Of a stretch of 64,000 bases of DNA, positions 1-10,990 are shown one piece after another (positions within the stretch are counted from its first letter, which is position 1; every line of letters starts with the position of its first letter). The stretch lies in NCBI GenBank assembly GCA_000320545.1, contig ADNK01003061.1, forward strand, positions 16,001 to 80,000, given 5' to 3'. Both the position numbers and the translations under genes were made by a program. The notes beneath the pieces were generated by a model. The model was given only the letters and a program-made list of their open reading frames with translations. It did no database searches and was not told the DNA's origin. The DNA is from Bigelowiella natans CCMP2755 (Eukaryota > Cercozoa > Chlorarachniophyceae).

Positions 1-1985
1 ATTGCTGTAATATATAGTTAGTTGCAGCTAAGCTGATAAGATCCATGCTCAAGTCTTCCTACACCTTCTTGCCCAAAACGGGAAGCAATTCTACCAGCCG
101 TGGTCAGTCATATTGCTCAAACTCTTCTCCTGCTTCATCACTCTCCATGGAAAAACGCCAACGATAGAGAACGCCTTCCCGAAATGAATATGTTCAGATC
201 GCCAGCCTTTATTCCGCGACTATGCTATCGTTCGGTTTCGAAAGAAGGATAAGAAGCTGGGGCTCAGGTCGGCATGTCATCATAGCATAAAACCATGTTC
301 CATGCGAGACTAACCGACTTTTCCGACGCATCACCAACGACGTTTATTTCACCAATCAATCACCTTAATGTATCACCACTGCTGCTATAGATGGAGAACG
401 AGGAAAGACGTGCTCTCAGGAAAAGGGAAGACAATATGCGGCAATGAAAAGTGCTTTGCCGTTGAGGGGGGGTGTGAGAAGGGGCGAATCACACAGCTTC
501 GCAACTTCGAGGTAGGCAGTGATGACGTTGATCTCATATTCTGTGAAAGTCAATGAATTCTCTATCGCTCAGGTGAAATTCGGTTATGTCGAGCAAGAGC
601 AGCTAAAGTGTGCTCTTGTAAAGGTGGGACAATGCGATATCACAGCCGCGTTCTGACCCCATAATTCGTTTGCTCTATAAGGTCAAGCTGTGCAGGCATT
701 GCACGAAAAAGTTACGACATGGTTCTTATGGGACATAGAAAACATTCGCGCGTACACGATGCGAATAGCAGTAGCCGACAAGCGTGGTTCTCGATTTCTT
801 GGAAGCATGAATCTAAAAGCAATGATTTGAATAGTTCGTGTGCCTTCTCAATGGTATTCGTCGTTGCTGATTTCTTGCTTCTTGCACGATGGGCGGTGTT
901 TAAGCCCTGAAAGGTCAAAGTAGTCTTGTATTGATTCTTGATGATTGGCACTGGTTACGTGCTGCTATAAGATGTACGCAGCAAGCATGCATGGATGGCA
1001 GTCAAGCGTAAATACATTGTTATTAACTGTTGTCACGAAATTTCTATATGCACGACACAAGTAGATAAGGAGTGTAAACTGTCTCTATGATCCATCGGCG
1101 TTCCATCTTGCTGCGTGACTAGCAGATAGTGAGATGGATGTGATGGATAAATTAAATCTGTTCGATCAAGCTGTCTAGCTAGCATGCTGTGCAGGCTAGC
1201 AGGGCTACGGCTGCAACGCTTTTGTCGAATCTATTTGTGGTTGGCTACACTTGCACATGCACTTGAAAATCACGTGCAACGTACCTTCTAGCTAATTATA
1301 TGTCCTATTGCTGTGTCTATTATGCTAGTTTGAGTTAGAGAACGTGTAGGCATAGTATATGGGCAAATCTAGAAACCTGTGCGCTACACGCAACGCTCAC
1401 ATTAATTGGTGACAAACGTTTACAATGATCTCAGTGAAGCGCGCGCGCGCGCTGAAATGAAAGAATGTGAAGCTAAAATTGGCGCTGTGCAAGCAATAAG
1501 TTAGCATGAAAGCAGCGATGACGCATGCGCTTGCACTCATCATATATTGTTTTATTAATTTTTGATAAAACTGGTAGAAATGCCAAGATGAATGAAGGGT
1601 GCATATACAATGTATATCGCTGCAGAAAGTACAACACTGCATTATTCATTGCTCGAACAAAGCACCTGTCTTGTAACAGCTGTTACTACCGATTGGACAA
1701 TTCGCTAAGGCAACGTTCAGAAATGCTTTACCGGTGGCAAAGGTCTTATTCACATCTCGATTTCGCTGCAATCCACCATTCTTACGCGTTCTGCTGCTGA
1801 TCTAAGATGACGTGCCGCTTATAGGAACGGTACTCTCCCCAAGCCGACACTAGCAGGTCCGTGTGGATCGTGTGCTTATTGAAGACTGACAAGATGCAGA
1901 AAAGGAGGAGGCAATGAATGGCTGCGAGATGAGCGTCTAGAAGGGCGAGGGGTTGTTGATATTACTATCAGGATACTGCCGACTA

Positions 1986-2023
<38 letters not shown>

Positions 2024-2278
2024 GCTAGTACTACCTGGAGGGGAGGACAGCACCTCCCAGAGAGCAGCCAGAGAAATCTACAACGAATCATAATTGTCGG
2101 CTCAACTTCACCAAGCGTCACCACAACTCCCCCCCCCCACTCACTCCCCATATACGAAGTAGATGACAGAAATCGTTTAGCTGCAGCTCCGATGCCACTA
2201 TTGTGTTCTATGAATCACGCCGTGCTTTCAAAATCATGCATGCTTGTGTCATCTGCTTCGGGCAATCGTTTAACACAC
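1..2278. other. No recognisable gene; microsatellite-bearing flank
   Basis: I see no domain or convincing exon chain here. The only open frames are short (under 125 codons) and low in complexity. The stretch holds a (TA)n tract at 1987-2021 and a patch rich in CTAGCTAGC and CATGC words around 1150-1260. The last exons of the minus-strand acid-ceramidase-like gene, downstream of its exon at 2279-2324, should lie in this region, but I could not place them. Confidence 0.5.
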
Positions 2279-3572
2279 GTTGTCTCTTCCGATCGCCTCC
2301 ATAGCCCGTACCGCAGGGTCACGCCTTTAGTTTATGGCGATGGCAGGTTTTGAATGATATATGCTTTTATCTTTTTAAAACGGAAACTTTAGAACGTGTG
2401 TGTTTGGGTGGAATATGTACATGTCGCATAGATAAATTATTTAGATATTTTGGGCATTTGCCGACCAAAAACTGATAATTTCGTTCGAAATGGATTTTGT
2501 GTGATGAAACATATACATCCGTAATTTATATATACATGTCTTGCTTGTTTGTTATTTATGTACGTACAAATGGAGTAAATAGTATGTGTATGCGTGTGTG
2601 TGCGCGCGTGTGTTTGTGTGTGTGTGTGTGTGTGTGTATGAATTAACTCATTTAACGATAAACATAATATCCGTTGAAATCACAAAATAGGTATAGACAC
2701 TTGAACCTATCATCCGTAGCGGGGGGCGGCGAATCATGATCATAATTCGTTTCCACTCGAAACCACGACTGAGAAGTAGGAGCTGTTTGATAGAAAATTG
2801 CTGGGATGAGGTACCGAAGACTACCACACCATTCAATTCTACATTCCAGTGCCAATTACGACAATTATTGCACGCGCAAACCAACGCTGAGAACATCACA
2901 TCGCAGGCAAAACGACCCGCCCTCCAGCATGCTTCCTACTCGTACCACCTGCACTTGCACTGCCTGCATTGAAGGGGGGGGGGGAGCTCGGTAGCGACCA
3001 AATGTTTGTTCCCTCTGAAGAGGCATTTCCTGTCTCGAGCAAGGAATGAGTACTATGTGTACCGTAAACTAACTAGATTGCTCCAAGAACGCTGCTGATG
3101 ATTTTCAGTGCTGAATCATCGCTTTGCTCGCAAATATCGCATCGTATCTCACCGCATATGTCTCTTGCCTCACTCTAAATATTTCGGCCAACCCCCCTTT
3201 CCCAATCGAAGCTCAGCCGATCCAAAGTATGCTATAACCGACTTGTGATAACAGCTCCTTCGCCGGGGTAAATGCCTGAGAGGATGATATATCCTGTGGA
3301 TATCATTGGAATCGTAGAGAACTTTGACAGCGCATCAGTGTAGCTTGTACTGCTATTGAGCACCTGAGAAAACAGTTGGCGGAGTTACATGAATCGAGAG
3401 CTCATTGTTTGCTGATAGTGAAGGAACGATTAAGCGACGCTATAGCGTGGCGCGGATGGAAACTGTTGCACGCATTCAAACCCACAGAAGTTAAAATGTA
3501 TAACCGAATACATCATAGAAAATATCGGACCAACAATCAGTGTATCTAGGCCCGCTGAAAGAGAAATACGCA

Positions 3573-3613
<41 letters not shown>

Positions 3614-5502
3614 CAAGCCTGCTACTCACATGCCGAGTGATGAATGGGAAGACCTTCTCGAGGAAAAGGAATGCGAAGATAACACAAAGGAGAAAAAGGA
3701 GAAGAAAACGTCAGAACCGACCCGCAAGCATGCATCAATCACTATTACAAGATGATAAGGGACTTTCACAGAGAGTCGGTATATATGACTTTGAGAGGGG
3801 GGGGGGGGGGGATATCAATATGCGCGATGGCCATACGATATCTTCAAGCACTCACGCTGAACAGTAACACAGCTTTAAGTTAGTGCTATAAGCTCTCTTT
3901 TTTTCTCCCAGATCAGAATCGTCACCCCAGCCATTTTTTAATGTTGTGTTTTCATCATTCTTCTCTTCCCCACCGAAGCTCCTGCAGCGGCAGCCGCAAC
4001 GAATTGCGTGATATTCCCCTTATCTGCTCTGGCATCGATTGAGACTCCGAAGCCGTTCACCGCCATTCCTTGTATCATCAGCACGCCAACGAGGAGAGGA
4101 GGAAGGGGGGGGGGGAAGGGGGGAAGAAGGGCTTGAGAAGAATAGGGCAATGCGATATTGGACAGGGAAATTAAGCGTGCGCGTACAAAGGGCTTATTAT
4201 TACCGGTCATTATACCAACGGTCCCAGCAAAAGTCGTACCTACGTGAGTATGATTCATTCAATGTTAACTCACATGGAGAATCTACTCGTCAGATTTATC
4301 GCCGTCAATTATCAAGGAACTCATGATATCCGTCTCCGTCGCCCCCACCCATCCCCTCCTCCAGTAAGCACCGGTGAAGACAAGCTCGCCTTTATTCCTT
4401 ACAAATCGCACGCGGACCATGAGGGGAGCGAACAAGCGCGGATAATCCTGGAAAAAGCAGAGCGCAACAAGAAGGACAAGTGCAGGTAATGAACGACGAT
4501 AAGACGATTAGACATGTTATTTATATGTATATGTGTACATGTGTGTGTGTGTGTGTGGCCACTACTATACTTCTCTTCTTTTCAACAGCTAGAATTCTCG
4601 TACGATATGTTCATCTTACGACGTACTCTCCGAAAACAAAACGAAACGGCGCTTTCAATGGAATTCCAACGATTGGCCGGTATGATCTTGGATATTGACT
4701 CTCACCTGATTTCTAGCATGGTAGATGGTACCGTTTCTGTGCTGAGCAACTATAGAGGTACATGCCCGCTCCGAAAAGCTTAGGATGTTGGAGAAGCGAG
4801 AGAGCTCGTAAAATATGTTTCCCACGAGTACTTTCTTATACGATACGTCTGTAATATGTAAAATTTATATAAACACCCGGCGCACACGCGATTGTGTGTG
4901 CGTGTGTGCGTGTGTGCGTGTGTGCGTGGCTTTTGTGAGTTAATATCCTACCAACAACGCTTGCTATTCCCTTCATTTCGTATACAAGCTCAGATGGCAG
5001 ACGAATGGCTTCGCTGATTTGCTTCACTACAGTCGGATTTTCTAATATCACACAGCATATTCTTGTCCCTACCCAATGACATAATATCGAAGCAAGAATC
5101 GAGCGAATCATACACAAATGGTATTACCTGTCTCGAATATCAGGTCGCACGCATCGAGCATGGCTCTGATATAGCTATTTCAATAGGGGGGAAGGCTTGT
5201 AAGAGAAGGTTATTTTCTATAGGATTCCAAAATAAAAAGCGCTGCATTGCTACTACGCACTTCTTGTGATCTTGTGCAACTTCTCGCCATCTCTCCTCGG
5301 GCGCAGCATCCAAATCGATCGTGTACATCTGCCCAGATGGAAGGGGAGGACGAGGGCGCATGAGCAAAGAATCGGAGAAACGGTAGTAAAAGAGAACCTT
5401 TAGCTGCTTCTTGCCCTTCATATTCGCCCCCACCCCCTGAGCCGCCAAGGTCAGGAGGAGGAGAACGATAGCCACAAGCGATGATACTCTCATCGGGCTC
5501 AT
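2279..5502 (-). CDS. Acid ceramidase / N-acylethanolamine amidase family hydrolase, multi-exon
   Basis: Known members are secreted or lysosomal N-terminal-nucleophile amidases that cleave the amide bond of ceramides or N-acylethanolamines. Seen here: a signal peptide (start MSPMRVSSL, then a Leu-rich core ending near GVGA), then YTIDLDAAPEERW, the family's N-terminal signature. Exons placed from high to low coordinate: 5502-5261, 5061-4952, 4848-4706, 4686-4620, 4239-4204, 4068-3974, 3363-3243, 2768-2707 and 2324-2279. Exon 3 holds NIFYEL and ACTSIVAQ, whose Cys is the autocatalytic nucleophile, then GTIYHARNQ. Exons 5-6 read TTFAGTVGIMTG and VNGFGVSIDAR. Exon 7 holds YIILSGIYPGEGAVIT. Later exons hold ETNYDHD and DDRRDPAVRAME. 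Splice phases agree at most joins. An exon between 3974 and 3363, one between 3243 and 2768, and the C-terminal end are not resolved. Whether the substrate is ceramide or an acylethanolamine cannot be told. Confidence 0.85.
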
Positions 5503-5684
5503 TGCTGCACAAATGAAAGGGGAAAGAACGATCCTGACCTGCGACAACAACCTAAGCTCCATTGCTGCACAAAAATGACGTAGGAAAGACCGATCCTGAC
5601 CTGCGACAACAACCTAAGCTCCATTGCTGCACAAAAATGACGTAGGAAAGACCGATCCTGACCTGCGACAACAACCTAAGCTCT
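5501..5684. repeat. Three tandem ~62-bp repeats at the 5' end of the acid-ceramidase-like gene
   Basis: Three direct copies start at about 5501, 5561 and 5623. Each begins ATTGCTGCACAAA and ends at AACCTAAGCT; the second and third are nearly identical and the first is more diverged. On the minus strand the repeat lies immediately upstream of the start codon at 5502-5500. Each later copy carries another ATG (reading MELRL...), so the repeat duplicates the 5' leader or promoter and offers alternative upstream starts. Confidence 0.85.
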
Positions 5685-5811
5685 CCATTTACTCTACATA
5701 CAGGTACGAGTTCGAGTAGAATTTAACCAGATTCGATCTAATAATAGCCTACAGGTCAAACTAATAAGGTGTGTCATCGGCTCCAAATCATCCGAAAGTT
5801 GGCCTTTACAC

Positions 5812-6963
5812 ATGGACAGTGACCCATCCCCCACAGTGGCTCGAACATTGCCATCGCTACGGGGAATTTCGATGAGAATATCATCCATTCCCAATGACAG
5901 ATGTATAGAATTAAAAGAACGCCACGCTCGAGGAGTTTCGTGGTTTCTCCGATTTGTTATCTTCTTCGCTGGCGCGTTGGTCGCTTGTGTGTTATCACCT
6001 CTGATGACTTCTAGCTGCCTTCGCCAGAATGGGAGCAGACAAGTGGAGGCAATTGACCAATCGAACGAGCATCTAGTCATTCCTAGCAAAGCGATATCTT
6101 TAAAGCGAGCTTGTCATAGAACGATAACTCGGCGAGGGAGGGGGGGGAGCGGACTGCTACGAAAATCAGAGGAGAGTCGGAAAGGCGGGTTTTCATTTGG
6201 GAGGATGATTGTAGGAGGTCATCTCAATAGATGTCGAGGTGGTACAACTATTCCTGCCAACGATCTAGCTGTGAATGCGCGGGGAGATAATAGCGCCTCT
6301 CCCAAGTCAGACTCCACATTTTATGATGAGGGCATTCTCGATCGCATCAAGGTCGTCTTATATTCCAAGCATGGAGAAGATTGGACTATACCACTCCAAG
6401 ACTACATGCAAGCCGCACAGGAGAAGTACGATAGCTTCGAATTCAAAACAGTGTACGTCGATAACACCGAGGAAGAGTCCAGTGGGGCTGCTGCTGCTGC
6501 TGCATCTCTTCCTTCCAATCTTACAGGAACACCGACAATTGTTATTTCAAGCAGCTCCAAAGTGAGGCACTGGTTCGAGGGATGGCAACCTTCTAAAATA
6601 ACCAACGTGCTGGAGGCACTTCATATATCGATGCAGAATCAAGTTTCCGAGCTCCGCCGCCTCCAGGAACTAGTTCGCTCCCATGATGTGATGCTCTTCA
6701 TGAAAGGCGATAAGATTCGACCAAGATGCCGTTTCAGCAGCGCGACTGTGACGATTTTGAATGAAAGTAACATTAACTACACGACGTTTGATATTCTAGG
6801 GGACGAACGCGTCCGATCGGGATTGAAGAAGCTGTCTGCCTGGCCAACGTACCCACAATTATACGTAAAAGGGACGCTTCTTGGGGGCTACGACGTTCTG
6901 AAAGAGCTGTATGAGTCAAGGCAACTACATGCTGAAATAGAGAACGCACTGCAGAGTAGATAA
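5812..6963 (+). CDS. Monothiol glutaredoxin-like protein with membrane segment and Trx-like domain
   Basis: This is a single-exon protein of 383 residues. Residues about 44-63 form a hydrophobic segment (WFLRFVIFFAGALVACVLSP), so the protein is probably membrane-anchored or organelle-targeted. A thioredoxin-fold domain without a CxxC follows at about residues 180-270 (TGTPTIVI, HWFEGWQPSKI). The C-terminal glutaredoxin domain is about residues 285-380 and includes VMLFMKGDK, the active-site CRFS, WPTYPQLYVKG and GGYDVLKELY. This order resembles Grx3/Grx4 (PICOT) proteins, which carry [2Fe-2S] clusters with glutathione. The usual CGFS motif reads CRFS here (codons TGC CGT TTC AGC), which is atypical. 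The first ATG of the frame was taken as the start. The upstream neighbour is divergently transcribed, with about 310 bp between the two starts. Confidence 0.85.
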   Translation: MDSDPSPTVARTLPSLRGISMRISSIPNDRCIELKERHARGVSWFLRFVIFFAGALVACVLSPLMTSSCLRQNGSRQVEAIDQSNEHLVIPSKAISLKRACHRTITRRGRGGSGLLRKSEESRKGGFSFGRMIVGGHLNRCRGGTTIPANDLAVNARGDNSASPKSDSTFYDEGILDRIKVVLYSKHGEDWTIPLQDYMQAAQEKYDSFEFKTVYVDNTEEESSGAAAAAASLPSNLTGTPTIVISSSSKVRHWFEGWQPSKITNVLEALHISMQNQVSELRRLQELVRSHDVMLFMKGDKIRPRCRFSSATVTILNESNINYTTFDILGDERVRSGLKKLSAWPTYPQLYVKGTLLGGYDVLKELYESRQLHAEIENALQSR

Positions 6964-7951
6964 CAACGAATCTGCGAAACTCTTAGACCATCATATGAAT
7001 AAAACGATAGCATGTGTATATGTGTGTGCACGCGTGCGCGCATGTGCTGTCATGTGTGTGTGCAACGATGTCATTTATGCACGAAAAAACAGTACGTACA
7101 GTATTTGTAGTGCTTGTGCATGGTACACATAGCCTTACGCGCGCGCATGTGTACGATCAATGACTAAATTGCGCATGTCTCTAGCTAGTCTCTAGTGCTG
7201 CAGCCAGCTAGATAGCTAGTAGCACTGCATGCTAAGCATGTTAGCTGCTAGTAGGGGCCGTCACGCGATGTACTACAGACTACACTAGTACATGTATGCA
7301 GCATGCAGGCACATGTGCCCACTGCTGTGCCTATGCGTGCACGCGATCTTCGCAGCACGCTAGCACGATATCGTGTGGTGTGCGTGGCGTGTATGGCGTG
7401 CATGCACACGTGCGTGGCAGGTGGATTTACAGACCATGTACAAATCTAGTAGACGTACATGCGCATGCTAGCATCTAGGCACATCGGTAGCGCATCTCGC
7501 CATCCTAGCATCTCAAAGCGGCGGGTACAGTCTACACTGTGCACACCAGCACAGGACACGCCATGACAGACACTAGGACATGCAACATGACATGCATGTA
7601 ACATGTGTGCCACATTGCTGTGTCCATTGTGAGTGTGGCAGACATGCAACATGACATGCATGCAACACATGCACCACATTGCTGTGTCTATCATCGCTCA
7701 CTCTGCTGGCAACCATGTTCCATGTCAGACTCCAGCCATGATCATGGGGACGCTCACAAGTCCATGCACGTGTGCGCACGCATGCAAACACATGTTCGCA
7801 CACCTAGACACTTCACATGCACCATGAGCAAGCACATCGCATGCACTCTTTTCATGTCCACACATGCTAGCATGCCAGCATGTATACATGCTAGCATGCA
7901 TCAAACAAGTCACGACACATGGCATGTGCTGACAATTGTCATGTGTTGTTC

Positions 7952-8491
7952 GCAAGCGGCCGCATCTTGTTGCGCTAAAATTCGACTTTTTTTCTCAAAA
8001 TTCAAATTTTCTTGCTCAAATGCCTTGCAACATGTGTCAGGGTCGTGCATCTGCACTTTTTTTGAAAAAAAACTCACACACGTTCATTTCACAGGTCATT
8101 GAAGGTCGAAAAATGAGGAAAATCGTCCATTTTCTGCAAAAGTTTGACATGAAAACACAACATGATGCGCACCGATTCACATGCAGCGAACGCACAGATG
8201 TGTGCATCGCATGTTCAAGAGATTCCCATTCAAATTCTGGGTTCAATGGCCCATTTTTTGACCCTTGCCGAGAAAGAATGCACATTTTCGTCCGTCAGAC
8301 AACCAATCCCTGGTGTCCCGGGGTGCATTTCAAGCAAAATCGTCTGGAAAAATTGCCACATTGATTTTTCAATGGGAAACACTTGAAGCCATCAGGAATC
8401 GAACCGTGAAGGTCCGGTGGCTCAATTTGCAAAATTGAACAAACTAGCAACAGTCTTGTGGTTTTGAGCGCAACAAGATGCGGCCGCTTGC
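7952..8491. mobile_element. 540-bp element with 25-bp perfect terminal inverted repeats
   Basis: The left end (7952-7976) begins GCAAGCGGCCGCATCTTG and is the exact reverse complement of the right end (8467-8491). The interior has several poly-T/A runs and no recognisable protein. The size and structure fit a non-autonomous DNA transposon (MITE-like). I could not find a clear target-site duplication. A minus-strand GGTTCGATTCC near 8400 resembles a Pol III B-box, but I see no A-box or tRNA fold around it. Confidence 0.6.
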
Positions 8492-8844
8492 ATTGCCGTG
8501 CATGGTGCATGGGACCACAATGGACTCGTGATCCATGTGTCAGATGCCAACGTGCACATGTCCCGTGTCACTAGTGTCCATTGTGACTCAGCATGAGTCC
8601 ACACACATCATCATGGCACTCCGCATGCACAATGCTGCTGCTGATCTGGTGGTCCATTGCAGTGACATGTAGACAGCTGGACAGCTGGTGCACAGCTTTC
8701 TGGCTTTGCATCATTTGTGCCGCCCGCAAATGAGCTACGCATCCGCCGTGTGCTGAGGTGCAGGCGCTGTCTGCCATGCTGTGACGATGTTGTGCATGCA
8801 TCTGTGATTGTGTGCCTCTGTTCGCGCGCCTCGCATGTTTGAGC

Positions 8845-9300
8845 TCACGTGCAATCAATTGAGCGCATGCACATGATGAGACTGTTCGCGCCTCGCAGTT
8901 TGATTCTGTTGGTTGTGCGCATGCACGCAGTGATGATGGAGAATGCGAGGTCGCGCTGCTTCTTGGTTGACTTTCCTTGGGCGACTGCGAGAGCTTGGTC
9001 CTCAGGAGTCTGACTCAAGAGGTGAGTTCTGGCTTCTTTGGAGTCAAGAACGGAGAGCATTTCCTGTTCGCCTTGTGACTTGGTGACCATCATCTTCACA
9101 GAATCGAGGACGTTGAACTCTTTCATGATTTCTTGCAGCTCTCTCAAGAATGGCAGCTGGGTGGCATCATCGAAGGAGGGAGGCTTGGTTTTCATGGCTT
9201 TCACCCTGGCGATTGCGCTCGCAAATTCTTTGAAGCTTGCGGAGGCTTCGTCGTCCTTGGATTCCACGGCAGTTCCGTTGGGGGCGGGAGGCATTGGCAC
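8845..9300 (-). CDS. Open reading frame, 151 codons, unknown
   Basis: The frame predicts a mostly helical, charged protein containing FLRELQEIMKEFNVLDSVK and TPEDQALAVAQGKSTKKQRD. I recognise no family. It lies in the TpA-poor island, where TAA and TAG stops are depleted by composition, so an open frame carries less weight than usual. It contains no tyrosine, like the frames of the LTR retrotransposon at 34.3-42.0 kb. It may be an exon or gag-like remnant of a mobile element. Confidence 0.3.
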   Translation of the reverse strand: MPMPPAPNGTAVESKDDEASASFKEFASAIARVKAMKTKPPSFDDATQLPFLRELQEIMKEFNVLDSVKMMVTKSQGEQEMLSVLDSKEARTHLLSQTPEDQALAVAQGKSTKKQRDLAFSIITACMRTTNRIKLRGANSLIMCMRSIDCT

Positions 9301-9990
9301 GAGAGCTGGAGGAGCGGGTCATTGTCTGGAAGCAAAGTTGGCTCACAACCTGTCAGAAGTGCAAGCAGCAAAGAGGGCGATGCGGCGGCGGCTAGCTAGG
9401 TGGCGGACAGCAAAGGAGGCAGATGCAAGACGGCTGGTGGGCGATGACGGTCTCAATTCTGTGTTCAAGGAGAACGCAGCTGCACGCGCATGCAGCACAG
9501 TTTTGCTTGTGCTGCCAGAGGAAGCAAACTGGTAGCCACGTGCTGCAACACAACACATTGCACGATGTTGTGCTGCCACGTCGCACTGGCATGTTTGCCA
9601 TGTGCTTCTGCTTGTCGCTGCTTCTGAACGCAGCCGCTTGTCGCCCTTCGGCGAACGCCCGCTGACTGCATGTCGCAGCTTTGCACTTTGGGCATTGAAT
9701 GCTGAGCATTCCAACATGCGCACATGCACAGCATGCAAGCACTACTAGCTCAGCAAGCTGCCATGCCATGCATGGCATGTTGGACATTCGATCTAGTTCC
9801 AGCATCCATGCAGCTAGCATTGCTCATTGTTTGTCGCGCACTGCCCCACTAGCTAGGCTAGTAGGTGCTGGCACATCGTAGCGTCGGCCTTCGATCGGGC
9901 GTGGCTCACTGTGGATTACGACAAAGGTTTTCATTGCCTGATCACGTTCATCGTGGCTATGTGCTAGCTAGCTACGCATGTATGGCTTGT

Positions 9991-10520
9991 TGAGATTACG
10001 CACATTGTAGCATAGCGATCAAAGTTCTGTTCCTACCATCAAATACAAGCCAAGGCACAGAATTTATGCCAGCGCCGCTACATGTGACAATATGAATTGT
10101 GTAGATATAGTTATGGCTTCGTTTTATTGTTAGAAAATTGTAATATAGCATGACATCATTTGTATGGTAATATCTGAAGAATATACGCACGTAGTGACGC
10201 CTCGCTGGAAGAGAGATTACCAACCGCTATTGTCCCGATGACACAGCAATAAGGTCGTTGATCTCATCGTGATTGTACATATGCTACAGTGCCAACTCAT
10301 TGAGTCACTTCATTGTTGCTTGTTGTTCATACATGCAAACTCATCGTCCCCGCACCATCACCTATTTACTACGTTACCTCGATTTCTAGGGAACAGAGGC
10401 AGGGTTGTAGTGATTTCGATGGGTTGTAGAAAACAAGGCAGTTCTCATGATGTGTCTCCTTAGAGTCTAGTTATAGGCTAATGAGCAGGACTCCTATAAT
10501 TCTAGTTTTATAAATTGTTG

Positions 10521-10562
<42 letters not shown>

Positions 10563-10990
10563 GGTGCTGAGTGTTATTGTAAAGGACTAAGGAAGGGAAA
10601 GTGCGCGCTGAGAAAGGTCACGGAGAGAGAGAAGAAATGTGCGGCGAAGACGAGTCAGCCTTTTCCCACATAATTCTTAATTAATTCTCTGTCGTGGTAA
10701 GAGCGGCAGCTGTTCTTTATCATTGTGTGGCCATTTACATTGCGATTTTAACTCAAAGAGAAACCAAACGTGCAAATAAATAAAAATAAGATAAGGCTGC
10801 TAGCAGCGGTCAGATTGATTTCCATCGACTACCTGGGCCTTATCATTATTTATTATTCATGTTTAGCTTCTCGTGAGCATGTTTCTCTACAAGGCTTTTA
10901 AGAAATTACGAGGGAGCGGTAGCAGATGGCTCGAAGGCAGTTGCTTCTCATTCCCTGCGTAGGGGGGTGCGGGTGAGCATTGTCCAAGCT
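9991..10990. other. Intergenic, with TG microsatellite
   Basis: There is no recognisable exon. A (TG)n tract occupies about 10524-10558. Base composition returns to the ordinary, TpA-containing state after about 10.0 kb, which marks the right edge of the island. Confidence 0.5.

Larger units (their letters stand above)
6964..9990. other. TpA-poor, CATGC/CTAGC-rich island (probable old mobile DNA)
   Basis: About 3 kb with composition unlike its neighbours. It is dense in CATGC, TGCATG, CATGTG and GCTAGC words and contains little TpA; the TpA that remains is mostly inside CTAG. Short direct repeats are visible at 7575-7690 (GACATGCAACATGACATGCATG and a close variant). It contains the inverted-repeat element at 7952-8491 and an open frame at 8845-9300. 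Apart from those I see no gene. The composition matches the mobile block at 34-42 kb and the island at 59.6-60.5 kb. Confidence 0.7.

Noticed and set aside
1876-2151. Minus-strand frame over the TA microsatellite (IYIYIYIY)
   Set aside because: The peptide is a translated (TA)n tract with no domain. I also tested it as the last exon of the acid-ceramidase-like gene and found no matching motif.
7560-7700. CRISPR-like spaced repeats (GACATGCAACATGACATGCATG)
   Set aside because: There are only two or three imperfect copies without uniform spacers, and the genome is eukaryotic. This is simple CATGC-rich repeat DNA.
8385-8425. Possible tRNA gene or tRNA-derived SINE (GGTTCGATTCC on the minus strand)
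   Set aside because: The T-stem does not pair, no A-box is present at the right distance, and no acceptor stem is visible.
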